Below, one piece after another: positions 1 through 5,545 of a DNA stretch of 7,482 nucleotides. The notes below the pieces were generated by a model. It saw only the letters and a program-made list of their open reading frames with translations. It had not been told where the DNA came from and did no database searches. How positions within the stretch are numbered: the stretch's first letter is position 1; the number at the start of each line of letters is the position of its first letter. The stretch is from Anaerolineales bacterium. Lineage in GTDB: Bacteria > Chloroflexota > Anaerolineae > Anaerolineales > E44-bin32. The position numbers were made by a program, and so were the translations under genes. The stretch is from contig JAUWFP010000098.1 in NCBI GenBank assembly GCA_030606845.1, forward strand, positions 1 through 7,482, given 5' to 3'.

Positions 1-563
1 CCAACCACCTGTTCGCGCGCCAGGGTTGTATTGCATTGTGGGCACCAATCAACCGGCGACATCTTCTTGTAGGTTAAGTCATTCGCAAACATCTTCAGGA
101 AGAACCACTGAGTCCAATGGTAGTATTCCGGATCGGCGGAAATCGCCTCGCGCGACCAATCCCACACCGCTCCCATCGTGCGCAATTGCCGGCGCATGTT
201 CTCGATGTTCTTATAGGTCCATTCTTTTGGATGGATATCGCGGGCAATCGCCGCATTCTCCGCCGGCAGCCCGAAGGCGTCGAACCCGATCGGGAACATG
301 ACGTTATAGCCGCTCATGCGCAGGTAGCGGGCGCGCGCATCGGAGGGCGTCATCGCGAACCAGTGCCCGATGTGCATATCCCCCGATGTGTAGGGAAGCA
401 TGGTGAGAAAGTAGAATTTTTTGCGCTTCGGATCAATCTCCGCTTTGTAGAGTTGATCAGCCTCCCAGCGAGCCTGCCAACGCGGCTCGATTTCAACCGG
501 TTGGTAGCGATCAATTTCATGGCCAGCCGATCGAGTTTTCTGCCTTTTATTTGCTCCACTCAT
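1..563 (-). CDS. leuS: Leucyl-tRNA synthetase, N-terminal part (187 codons; runs off the left edge)
   Basis: This class I aminoacyl-tRNA synthetase charges tRNA-Leu with leucine in the cytoplasm. Only the 5' third or less is present, because bacterial LeuRS is usually over 800 residues. The start is the ATG read from complement 563-561. It is preceded by a strong GGAGGT at 572-577 with 7 nt spacing. The class I signature HIGH lies at residues 64-67 in the context GDMHIGHW. GFDAFGLPAENAA at residues 93-105 is the LeuRS version of the next conserved block and separates it from IleRS and ValRS. The context WCPQCNTTLAREQVV at residues 173-187 also fits LeuRS; its Cys pair could belong to a zinc site as in some LeuRS proteins. 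Regulation is by the leucine-type T-box leader immediately upstream. KMSKS, the editing domain and the anticodon-binding domain lie outside the window. The identification is secure; completeness cannot be judged. Confidence 0.96.
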   Translation of the reverse strand, partial: MSGANKRQKTRSAGHEIDRYQPVEIEPRWQARWEADQLYKAEIDPKRKKFYFLTMLPYTSGDMHIGHWFAMTPSDARARYLRMSGYNVMFPIGFDAFGLPAENAAIARDIHPKEWTYKNIENMRRQLRTMGAVWDWSREAISADPEYYHWTQWFFLKMFANDLTYKKMSPVDWCPQCNTTLAREQVV

Positions 564-680
564 GGCAATCTACCTCCGTAAGGATTTCAACCCCTGTCCA
601 TAAATAAAAACCCCAAAATAGTTCGAGTTCGTAAAGTCAATCGTTATACCTTATCAATCCCATCTGTACTCAAGCAGTTA

Positions 681-717
681 AACAAAACACCCCTCGCCCA
701 TACAGGGACGAAGGGGT
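681..717 (-). terminator. Rho-independent terminator of the leuS T-box
   Basis: On the minus strand the stem ACCCCT-CG-CCC pairs with GGG-CG-AGGGGT (717-689) with two bulged T residues and a TGTAT loop. It is followed by GTTTTGTT. The 5' arm overlaps the sequence that closes the antiterminator (CCCTGT), so the two structures are mutually exclusive, as expected for a transcriptional T-box. About 117 nt of untranslated leader separate it from the leuS start. Confidence 0.9.
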
Positions 718-939
718 CTCCGTGGTACCACCCTGTTTGCTCAGCGGATGCTGAGCCACTTCACCGCTGTAACGGGCGAATCCCGCCCCCGGCTACTCAT
801 TTCACCGTGGGAGCCTGTCCTTAAGTAGGACGACAGGCGAGTTCAGCCTTCGCACTTACATCTGCTGCAGCGCACCGTGGGCGCTGTGCCGGGCTCTCAC
901 CCTCCCCGACTCGCTGACGGTTGGCTTACTACTCCTGCC
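681..939 (-). promoter_or_regulatory. T-box riboswitch leader controlling leuS, probable leucine (CUC) specifier
   Basis: This is a tRNA-sensing leader that senses uncharged tRNA-Leu and prevents termination ahead of leuS. Reading the minus strand, stem I opens with GGCAGG (complement 939-934), which pairs with CCTGTC. The 5' side of the specifier loop carries the AGTAGTAA motif. The opposite side reads TGAACTCG, with the Leu codon CTC at complement 841-839 followed by a purine, as is usual. GCC/GGC closes the loop above. Distal motifs GAGTCGGGG and GGGTGAGAGCC follow. Next come a stem III-like hairpin, GCTCAGC/GCTGAGC, and the canonical T-box AGGGTGGTACCACGG (complement 734-720). The variable base of the TGGN bulge is T, matching discriminator A73 of tRNA-Leu. 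Antiterminator pairing ACAGGG/CCCTGT excludes the terminator. Specifier, discriminator base and downstream gene all agree on leucine. Confidence 0.93.
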
Positions 940-963
940 ATGGCTGGATATTTAATTTTCAGG

Positions 964-1036
964 TGGACCCAGTGGGATTCGAACCCACGACCTCCTCAAT
1001 GCCATTGAGGCGCGCTCCCAGCTGCGCCATGGGCCC
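964..1036 (-). tRNA. tRNA-Ala(GGC)
   Basis: A 73-nt cloverleaf can be folded by eye. The acceptor arm is GGGCCCA/TGGGTCC, the D stem GCGC/GCGC, and the anticodon stem CCTCA/TGAGG. The anticodon loop is ATGGCAT with anticodon GGC at complement 1003-1001, which reads codon GCC. The T arm is GTGGG-TTCGAAT-CCCAC. The alanine identity pair G3-U70 is present and the discriminator is A. CCA is not encoded; the genomic bases after the discriminator are CCT. It lies 9 nt downstream of the other tRNA-Ala and only 24 nt upstream of T-box stem I, on the same strand. Confidence 0.97.
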
Positions 1037-1045
1037 AAGCTCGAG

Positions 1046-1118
1046 TGGACCTGGCGGGATTCGAACCCGCGACCTCATCAGTGCGATTGATGCGCGCTCC
1101 CAGCTGCGCTACAGGCCC
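1046..1118 (-). tRNA. tRNA-Ala(CGC)
   Basis: A 73-nt cloverleaf with acceptor GGGCCTG/CAGGTCC, D stem GCGC/GCGC and anticodon stem CATCA/TGATG. The loop is ATCGCAC with anticodon CGC at complement 1085-1083, which reads codon GCG. The T arm is GCGGG-TTCGAAT-CCCGC. G3-U70 is present, confirming alanine identity, and the discriminator is A. CCA is not encoded. It is the first gene after the promoter at 1134-1163 and is nearly identical to its neighbour in the D arm, which suggests an old tandem duplication with anticodon change. Confidence 0.97.
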
Positions 1119-1133
1119 TTCTTGGGTGTTTGG

Positions 1134-1163
1134 ATTGTACTTGAGAGGCAGATTCACTGTCAA
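1134..1163 (-). promoter_or_regulatory. Sigma-70 type promoter for the tRNA-Ala pair (and probably T-box-leuS)
   Basis: On the minus strand a perfect TTGACA (complement 1163-1158) is separated by 18 nt from TACAAT (complement 1139-1134), one mismatch from consensus. Transcription would begin around 1127, just upstream of the mature 5' end of tRNA-Ala(CGC) at 1118. No comparable promoter is visible between the tRNAs and the T-box, so this is the best candidate for the whole unit through leuS. Confidence 0.85.
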
Positions 1164-1243
1164 GACAAACCCATGCGGACAAATCCATCCATTGATTACT
1201 CGAGCCCCTCTCGGTGGTGTCCTTCTGAGAAACGGAAGCATAG

Positions 1244-1272
1244 TTGTGAATGGGGGAAAGAATTGCTATGCT
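1244..1272 (+). promoter_or_regulatory. Possible metF promoter
   Basis: TTGTGA (1244-1249), a 17-nt spacer and TATGCT (1267-1272) each match four of six consensus bases. A second, weaker option is TTGACT at 1295-1300 with GATATT at 1320-1325 (19-nt spacer). Both lie in the 258-nt region between the divergent tRNA unit and metF. I see no SAM, cobalamin or other known riboswitch motif in that region. Confidence 0.35.
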
Positions 1273-1376
1273 GAAGTGAGTGTGGCAATCATGATTGACT
1301 GCACTAACAATTTTGGCGCGATATTTGGAAAATATTTTAGAAGACATACTCGGGTTATTCTGGAGGAGAAACGACG

Positions 1377-2255
1377 ATGAAAGTGATCGACCTTTGGAAA
1401 TCGGACCAGAAACCAACAATCTCCTTTGAACTATTCCCGGCCAGATCCGAGAAAGCAGCGGGAACCCTGGAGACAACAATCGACCAATTGACCGCCCTGA
1501 ATCCTGATTTCGTTTCGGTTACCTTCGGAGCTGGGGGATCAACTCGGGAGGGTTCCCGGCAACTTCTCAAGAAACTGAGACACGAGAAAGGACTGGATGT
1601 CCTCGCGTATTTCGCCTGCTTTGGGCTGGGGCCGGAAGATATTGTGTCTGTTCTAGACAGCTATCAGGCGATAGGAGTACGAAGCATCCTGGCTGTGCGC
1701 GGTGACGCCCCCCGAGATGAGGCCTTTGAGCCACATCCTGACAGTCTGCCATACGCTTCTGACCTGGTCGCCTTCATCCACCAACGCTACGATTTCTGTC
1801 TCGGGGTTGCTGCATACCCCGAGGGGCATATCGATGCTCCTGATCGAAAGAAGGATCTGGAATATTTAAAACTGAAAGTGGATCAGGGGGCCGAGTACAT
1901 CATCACCAACTATTTCTATGACATTAGATATTTCTTCGACTTCGTTGAACGATGCCGGGACATTGGTATAGAAATTCCCATCGTACCCGGTATTATGCCC
2001 ATCTACAGCGTCAAGATGTTGGAGATGCTGGCGGGCATGTGTGGAGCGACGATTACAGAAGATGTGCGTAAAGGGCTTGCTTCTTTTAAGGACGGTGACA
2101 AAGATGCCCTTATAGCGTTCGGTATTGAGTTTGCATATCGTCAGTGTGCGGAACTGCTTCGAGCGGGTGTTCCCGGGTTGCACATTTACACCATGGATCG
2201 AAGCGTGTCGACTGTGGGCTTGGTCAACCGGCTGCGAGCCGAAGGTTTATTGTGA
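1377..2255 (+). CDS. metF: Methylenetetrahydrofolate reductase family protein, divergent
   Basis: The 292-residue product has the length of bacterial MetF. That enzyme reduces 5,10-methylene-THF to 5-methyl-THF using FAD and NAD(P)H, supplying methyl groups for methionine or the Wood-Ljungdahl pathway. The start ATG follows GGAGGAG (1362-1368) by 8 nt. Family landmarks are SFELFPAR with the catalytic Glu at 18, SVTFGAGGSTR (47-57), AVRGDAP with Asp110, AYPEGH (146-151), Lys167, and PGIMP (204-208). Aligned by memory to E. coli MetF, several active-site positions differ: H88 is Tyr78, Q183 in the usual ITQ is Asn178, and Q219 is Met214. The family is secure, but exact substrate or electron donor may differ. 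It is transcribed divergently from the tRNA-leuS unit. The gap downstream is rich in repeats and has no clear terminator. Confidence 0.88.
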   Translation: MKVIDLWKSDQKPTISFELFPARSEKAAGTLETTIDQLTALNPDFVSVTFGAGGSTREGSRQLLKKLRHEKGLDVLAYFACFGLGPEDIVSVLDSYQAIGVRSILAVRGDAPRDEAFEPHPDSLPYASDLVAFIHQRYDFCLGVAAYPEGHIDAPDRKKDLEYLKLKVDQGAEYIITNYFYDIRYFFDFVERCRDIGIEIPIVPGIMPIYSVKMLEMLAGMCGATITEDVRKGLASFKDGDKDALIAFGIEFAYRQCAELLRAGVPGLHIYTMDRSVSTVGLVNRLRAEGLL

Positions 2256-2297
2256 GCGAGCCGTTAAACGGCGATGGAATGACATCACGCGGGAACT

Positions 2298-2418
2298 TGT
2301 CATGCTGAACCCTTCGGTTTCACTCAGGATAAACTCCGTGAAGCATCTCGTTCTTTGAACCGAAGGGCTCTTCTGGTCATGAACGAGATTCTTCGGCACG
2401 ATGTGCCTCAGAATGACA
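2298..2418. repeat. MITE-like element with TGTCATKCTGA terminal inverted repeats (121 bp)
   Basis: The ends are TGTCATGCTGA (2298-2308) and TCAGAATGACA (2408-2418), inverted with one mismatch over 11 bp. Inside are two further inverted pairs. CCCTTCGGTT (2310-2319) matches AACCGAAGGG (2358-2367) perfectly. GCATCTCGTTC (2343-2353) matches GAACGAGATTC (2381-2391) with one mismatch. No ORF and no clear target-site duplication are visible. Its wording resembles the TGTCATTCTGAGC...GAAGAATCTCG repeats that I recall as common between genes in Chloroflexota. It probably forms a complex hairpin in RNA and lies 42 nt after metF. Confidence 0.65.
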
Positions 2419-2496
2419 TTGGCCAGAAACCTGTCATTGTAAGTGGGCCGTGCAAAGGTGAGGGAATGATTTTGGCCGAGATCCTGTCATTGTGAG
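2419..2496. repeat. Imperfect 25-bp direct repeats with a CCTGTCATTGTRAG core
   Basis: Copies at 2419-2443 and 2472-2496 match at 20 of 25 positions; both begin TTGGCC and share CCTGTCATTGT. The second runs on into a GC-rich hairpin, CGGGCG-CGC-CGCCCG (2502-2516). The 313-nt gap between metF and the small gene at 2569 therefore holds this pair, the palindromic element before it and the hairpin, and no gene that I can support. Confidence 0.6.
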
Positions 2497-2568
2497 AGAA
2501 GCGGGCGCGCCGCCCGTCAATCCCAGGAAGAGGCGGCAGATCACAAATATGTTATGTAAGGAGAGGAT

Positions 2569-2772
2569 ATGGAATGCAATCAGGAAAAAAACTTGGCGAA
2601 CTGTAATTGCACTTATGAGCCATGCTCCAGAAAAGGCATTTGCTGTGAATGCATCAGCTACCATCTACGCATGAGAGAATTGCCGGCTTGTTGTTTCCCC
2701 GATGATGTAGAGAGAACTTTCAATCGATCCTTTGAGCTTTTTGCTCAATTAGTCAGCGATGGAAGGGTTTAA
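2569..2772 (+). CDS. Small cysteine-rich protein, DUF6485-like
   Basis: The 67-residue product is very likely a real gene. AAGGAG (2558-2563) stands 5 nt before the ATG, and the protein has nine cysteines in a non-random layout. These are C3, C12, C14, C19, C25, C26, C28, C41 and C42, seen as CNCTYEPCSRKGICCECISYH and then LPACCFPDD. This pattern resembles the small proteins annotated as DUF6485, whose function is not known to me. The clustered Cys and His32 suggest a zinc or iron-sulfur site. The C-terminal 25 residues are an amphipathic, Phe-rich helix. There is no signal peptide or membrane segment. It lies between metF and an ACT-domain gene; no functional link can be deduced. The family call rests on memory of the CSRxGxCCEC...LPAC signature. 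Confidence 0.75.
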   Translation: MECNQEKNLANCNCTYEPCSRKGICCECISYHLRMRELPACCFPDDVERTFNRSFELFAQLVSDGRV

Positions 2773-2856
2773 TAAACAACGTTCAAGTTTATATTGGACC
2801 CTTACGATGTCTTGAAATCCATCTCATAAATTGAAACCATTTATTGGATAGTGCTT

Positions 2857-3261
2857 ATGTCCGGTGAAACAAATCTTCAGAGTCTTCTTGCGAATATGCA
2901 GCCAGTCCTTCTCGAGGGGGAGTTCGTGTTTTGTTCTGTCTCGCCAAAAACGTTTGATCAACTTCGTGCTCACCCGATCGGGTGGTTTCGCGAAGCGGAG
3001 GGGATCACCTTAATTGTTGAAAGAAGCGTCGCCGATGATGAGGATCTGGACTATGAATTTGTTTCACGAATGATAACCCTCAATATCCATTCGAGCTTGG
3101 AAGCGGTTGGTTTTCTCGCAGCCATAACCAGTAAATTTGCCGCAGCAGAGATTAGTGTGAATACCATCTCGGCTTTTTATCACGACCATCTTTTTGTACC
3201 CACGGACAAGTCAAGCGTCGTAATGCGGCTCCTAGATGAACTTAAAAATGATTACACCTAA
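2857..3261 (+). CDS. ACT domain-containing protein, COG3602/DUF2241 type
   Basis: The product is 134 residues and cytoplasmic. The N-terminal half (about 1-70) has the pattern of the DUF2241 module, with LLANMQPVLLEGEFVFCSV near residues 11-28. The C-terminal half (about 72-132) is an ACT-like domain, seen in SSLEAVGFLAAITSKFAAAEIS and NTISAFYHDHLFVP. ACT domains usually bind amino acids and regulate metabolic enzymes; the ligand of this stand-alone family is not known to me. I prefer ATG 2857. An in-frame GTG at 2851 would add two residues. Neither has a convincing ribosome binding site; GGA at 2845-2847 is the best available. The next gene starts 185 nt downstream. That gap holds a short GAAAGA/TCTTTC hairpin (3343-3360) without a T tract, and nothing else that I recognise. 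Confidence 0.82.
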   Translation: MSGETNLQSLLANMQPVLLEGEFVFCSVSPKTFDQLRAHPIGWFREAEGITLIVERSVADDEDLDYEFVSRMITLNIHSSLEAVGFLAAITSKFAAAEISVNTISAFYHDHLFVPTDKSSVVMRLLDELKNDYT

Positions 3262-3446
3262 TCCATCGCTGCCTTTCCCACTTGCCGTACCCCTGATTGG
3301 GGGATCCGTTGCTGTGCGAATGGCACTCGAGGATTTGCGCTAGAAAGACCTTCATCTTTCTCGCTTTCATGATGATCGCCTGACGGTCTTGCGGCGTTCC
3401 TCATCCACTGAACGCTGCCACTTTCGAACTTACGGGATGCATCTTT

Positions 3447-4655
3447 ATGCAGGATAAACAACCCAAAAGAACCTTGCGAGATTTCCTCGCTTTGAAGCAC
3501 AACATCGTCGTGCTTCTTGGCGCTCTGCTGGTCATTGGAATGGGCGAGGAACTTTGGGTCCGCTTCATGCCCAAATACCTCGAGGTCCTGGGGGCAAGTG
3601 CCTTGGCTATTGGCGCATATGGCTCCTTCAAACGCGTGGTCGACACTGCGTATCAATATCCAGGTGGTTGGTTAGCCGATCGCTTCGGCAGGAAACGCGC
3701 CCTCGTCTTTTTCAACCTGATCGCAGCCCTAGGGTACCTTGTGTATCTCCTGACCCGGAGTTGGGAGATCGTGATATTGGGCACATTGCTTGTCCTCGCC
3801 TGGAGCAGCATGTCTCAGCCGGCGATCTTCGCGCTCATCGGGGACAATCTCGGGCGAGATCAAAGGGCGATGGGCTTCAGCGTTCAATCCATCTGGAAGC
3901 GTATCCCAATCGTATTAGCCCCCCCGCTTGGGGGATATCTGCTGACCCGTTTTGGCGTAGTCTCCGGGATGCACATCGGCTTCCTAGTTTCGCTCCTTTT
4001 CGCTCTCGCCGCGATCTACCTGCAATCTCGTTTCTACCGTGAAAAACCTCTCAGCCATACCGAGCAAAGAGAGGGCATCGTTACGATCTGGCGCAGGATG
4101 CCAGGCGCTCTTCGGCAGTTGCTCCTGGCAGATTGCTTTGCCCGATTCGGATCGAGCCTGACCGCTGTATACGTCGTGCTCCTGGTCATCAACATTCGCG
4201 GGATATCCCTGGTGGCATTTGGCGCCCTCACCTCTGCTCAAATGCTCACAGCCATCGCGGGCTACATTCCAGCAGCCCACTATGCAGATCGTTTCGGACG
4301 CCGCCCATTTATCCTCGTGACCTTCGCTCTGTTTGCTCTGTTCCCAGTAATCTTGGTCGGCCTCCCTGCAGAGTGGTTGATCGTGGCCTTCCTCGCCGCT
4401 GGGCTGCGTGAACTGGGAGAGCCGGCTCGCAAAGCGCTCATTGTCGATCTGGCAGAAGCATCCCACCGTGGGCGTGTGATCGGATTCTATTATCTCATTC
4501 GTGGCCTGGTCACCATACCCGCCCCATTATTGGGGGGCTTACTCTGGCAACGCGGATACACTTGGCCCTTCATCGTTGGCGGCGCCATATCTGCCATAGG
4601 ATTCGGCATTTACTATGTCACGAGCGCACGCTCCATCGAGGTATCCGATGTGTGA
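3447..4655 (+). CDS. Major facilitator superfamily transporter, 12 helices, substrate unknown
   Basis: The 402-residue inner-membrane protein has about twelve hydrophobic segments in two six-helix halves, near residues 20-38, 48-70, 86-104, 107-128, 153-170, 174-192, 228-248, 253-275, 285-304, 309-325, 342-362 and 370-392. The MFS motif A appears in the loop between helices 2 and 3 as GWLADRFGRKRA (74-86). It recurs in the second half as HYADRFGRRP (278-287), typical of the internal duplication. The central loop (195-225) is charged. MFS carriers are secondary transporters driven by ion gradients. Features here, including RELGEPARKALI near 321-332, do not fix drug efflux versus nutrient transport. 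ATG 3447 is the only plausible start: no ATG or GTG lies between it and the upstream in-frame stop, and only a weak GGGA (3434-3437) precedes it. The methyltransferase follows after 75 nt. Confidence 0.88.
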   Translation: MQDKQPKRTLRDFLALKHNIVVLLGALLVIGMGEELWVRFMPKYLEVLGASALAIGAYGSFKRVVDTAYQYPGGWLADRFGRKRALVFFNLIAALGYLVYLLTRSWEIVILGTLLVLAWSSMSQPAIFALIGDNLGRDQRAMGFSVQSIWKRIPIVLAPPLGGYLLTRFGVVSGMHIGFLVSLLFALAAIYLQSRFYREKPLSHTEQREGIVTIWRRMPGALRQLLLADCFARFGSSLTAVYVVLLVINIRGISLVAFGALTSAQMLTAIAGYIPAAHYADRFGRRPFILVTFALFALFPVILVGLPAEWLIVAFLAAGLRELGEPARKALIVDLAEASHRGRVIGFYYLIRGLVTIPAPLLGGLLWQRGYTWPFIVGGAISAIGFGIYYVTSARSIEVSDV

Positions 4656-4710
4656 TTATTCGCGAACTATACGACCACATGCAACCACAAACGGAACGGG
4701 GGACGTCCTC

Positions 4711-4734
4711 ATGCATTTAGCAAAAACACCATGA
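4711..4734 (+). CDS. Possible 7-residue upstream leader peptide coupled to the methyltransferase
   Basis: ATG at 4711 opens a reading frame coding MHLAKTP, whose stop TGA (4732-4734) overlaps the methyltransferase start as ATGA. A G-rich GGGGGA (4698-4703) sits 7 nt before it, whereas nothing like a ribosome binding site precedes the methyltransferase ATG itself (TTTAGCAAAAACACC). Reinitiation from the short frame could supply translation. Such a short frame can arise by chance, so this is tentative. Confidence 0.3.
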   Translation: MHLAKTP

Positions 4735-5354
4735 CTTCCGCGGAACATCCCTGGGAAAAAATATATAAGAAAGACGGGCGGGTATTTCCCGAACCGTTCC
4801 CTCGCTTCCATGAAGCAGTGGATTTATTCGTCGAGCATGGCTGCTCTGATATTTTAGATCTGGGTTGCGGCAGTGGAAGGCATACCGTTCATCTCGCCAT
4901 GGAAAATTTCAAGACCTTCGGTCTTGATATCTCTCCCTCAGGCCTGGGTTTGGCCCAGGAATGGCTTCGCGAGGTGGGGTTGGAAAGTCGTATTGTGCTC
5001 TCCGATTTTCGGCACCCTCTCCCCTTCCGTGAGGGGAGTTTTTCGGGGGTATTCTCGACTCAGGTGATCCATCACGCCCGCATAGCCGCGGTTCGACTGG
5101 CGATACAAGAAATCTGGAGAGTCCTTTCATCTGGAGGTGTGGCATTTATCTCGGTTGCTGCAGGAAAGGATGATGAGGAATTTGTGGAGATCGAGCCAGG
5201 CACAATTGTTCCACTGACGGGATCAGAGGCAGGATTACCCCATCACATATTCTCTGAAGAAGAGCTGCGGTTGGAATTTCGTGACTTCCAAGTTTTGGAT
5301 ATCTCCCTACGAGCGGAGGGGAAAGTGTTGGTTATCACCGCCCGTAAACCATGA
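4731..5354 (+). CDS. Class I SAM-dependent methyltransferase
   Basis: The 207-residue cytoplasmic protein has the Rossmann-type methyltransferase fold. Motif I is ILDLGCGSGRH (41-51), and strand 2 ends in the acidic GLDIS (64-68), expected to hold the SAM ribose. The motif II region is SDFRHPLPF (91-99), followed by FSTQVIHHA (108-116) and the helix-strand EIWRVLSSGGVAFISV (127-142), typical of the Methyltransf_11/25 group. The acceptor cannot be read from the sequence. The C-terminal third (145-207) has few conserved features. ATG 4731 is chosen because no ATG or GTG lies between it and the upstream in-frame TGA. It lacks its own ribosome binding site and may be coupled to a short upstream frame. 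It follows the MFS transporter by 75 nt in the same reading frame. The terminator at 5447 closes the unit. Confidence 0.87.
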   Translation: MTSAEHPWEKIYKKDGRVFPEPFPRFHEAVDLFVEHGCSDILDLGCGSGRHTVHLAMENFKTFGLDISPSGLGLAQEWLREVGLESRIVLSDFRHPLPFREGSFSGVFSTQVIHHARIAAVRLAIQEIWRVLSSGGVAFISVAAGKDDEEFVEIEPGTIVPLTGSEAGLPHHIFSEEELRLEFRDFQVLDISLRAEGKVLVITARKP

Positions 5355-5446
5355 CCCGGTCACGCTGCGTGAATTTCCCACTGTTTGCATTAGAATATTG
5401 CTTTACAACCCCCGAAATATGCTGTTTGATTCGGTCTTAATATGAC

Positions 5447-5477
5447 AGGTGCTGCTTCCAAGTATGAAGCAGCACCT
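5447..5477 (+). terminator. Strong stem-loop terminator after the methyltransferase
   Basis: AGGTGCTGCTTC (5447-5458) and GAAGCAGCACCT (5466-5477) form a perfect 12-bp stem with a 7-nt loop. It is followed on the plus strand by ATTTATCATCTCTCTTTG, which is T-rich but lacks a pure T run. It lies between two convergent genes and may also stop transcription arriving from the membrane-protein gene on the other strand, although the minus-side flank is not T-rich. Confidence 0.75.
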
Positions 5478-5545
5478 ATTTATCATCTCTCTTTGCCTTC
5501 ACCAAATCTTTAAACGTTAGCCAACTCTCCTGCTATGGATCCGAT

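Noticed and set aside
26..581. Open frames on the plus strand and another minus-strand frame (350-559) in the left part.
   Set aside because: They lie over the leuS coding frame, whose protein is clearly recognisable; they are shadows.
630..680. Possible extra leuS promoter after the T-box terminator (TTGAGT-19-TATAAC on the minus strand).
   Set aside because: The spacing is long and the match modest; it would also bypass the riboswitch.
940..963. TTAAAT between tRNA-Ala(GGC) and T-box stem I as a -10 element for a separate leader promoter.
   Set aside because: No -35 match at the right distance inside the tRNA; kept only as the main way the co-transcription idea could fail.
921..1479. Several overlapping frames across the tRNA genes and the region before metF.
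   Set aside because: They run through two intact tRNAs and promoter sequence; repeated peptide pieces such as GFEP come from the tRNA T arms.
2262..2274. GCCGTTAAACGGC just after metF as a terminator.
   Set aside because: The loop would be too small for the full stem and no T tract follows.
3258..3656. A 132-residue minus-strand frame over the ACT-MFS gap.
   Set aside because: It overlaps the MFS start region, has no ribosome binding site and its composition looks like a reverse-frame shadow.
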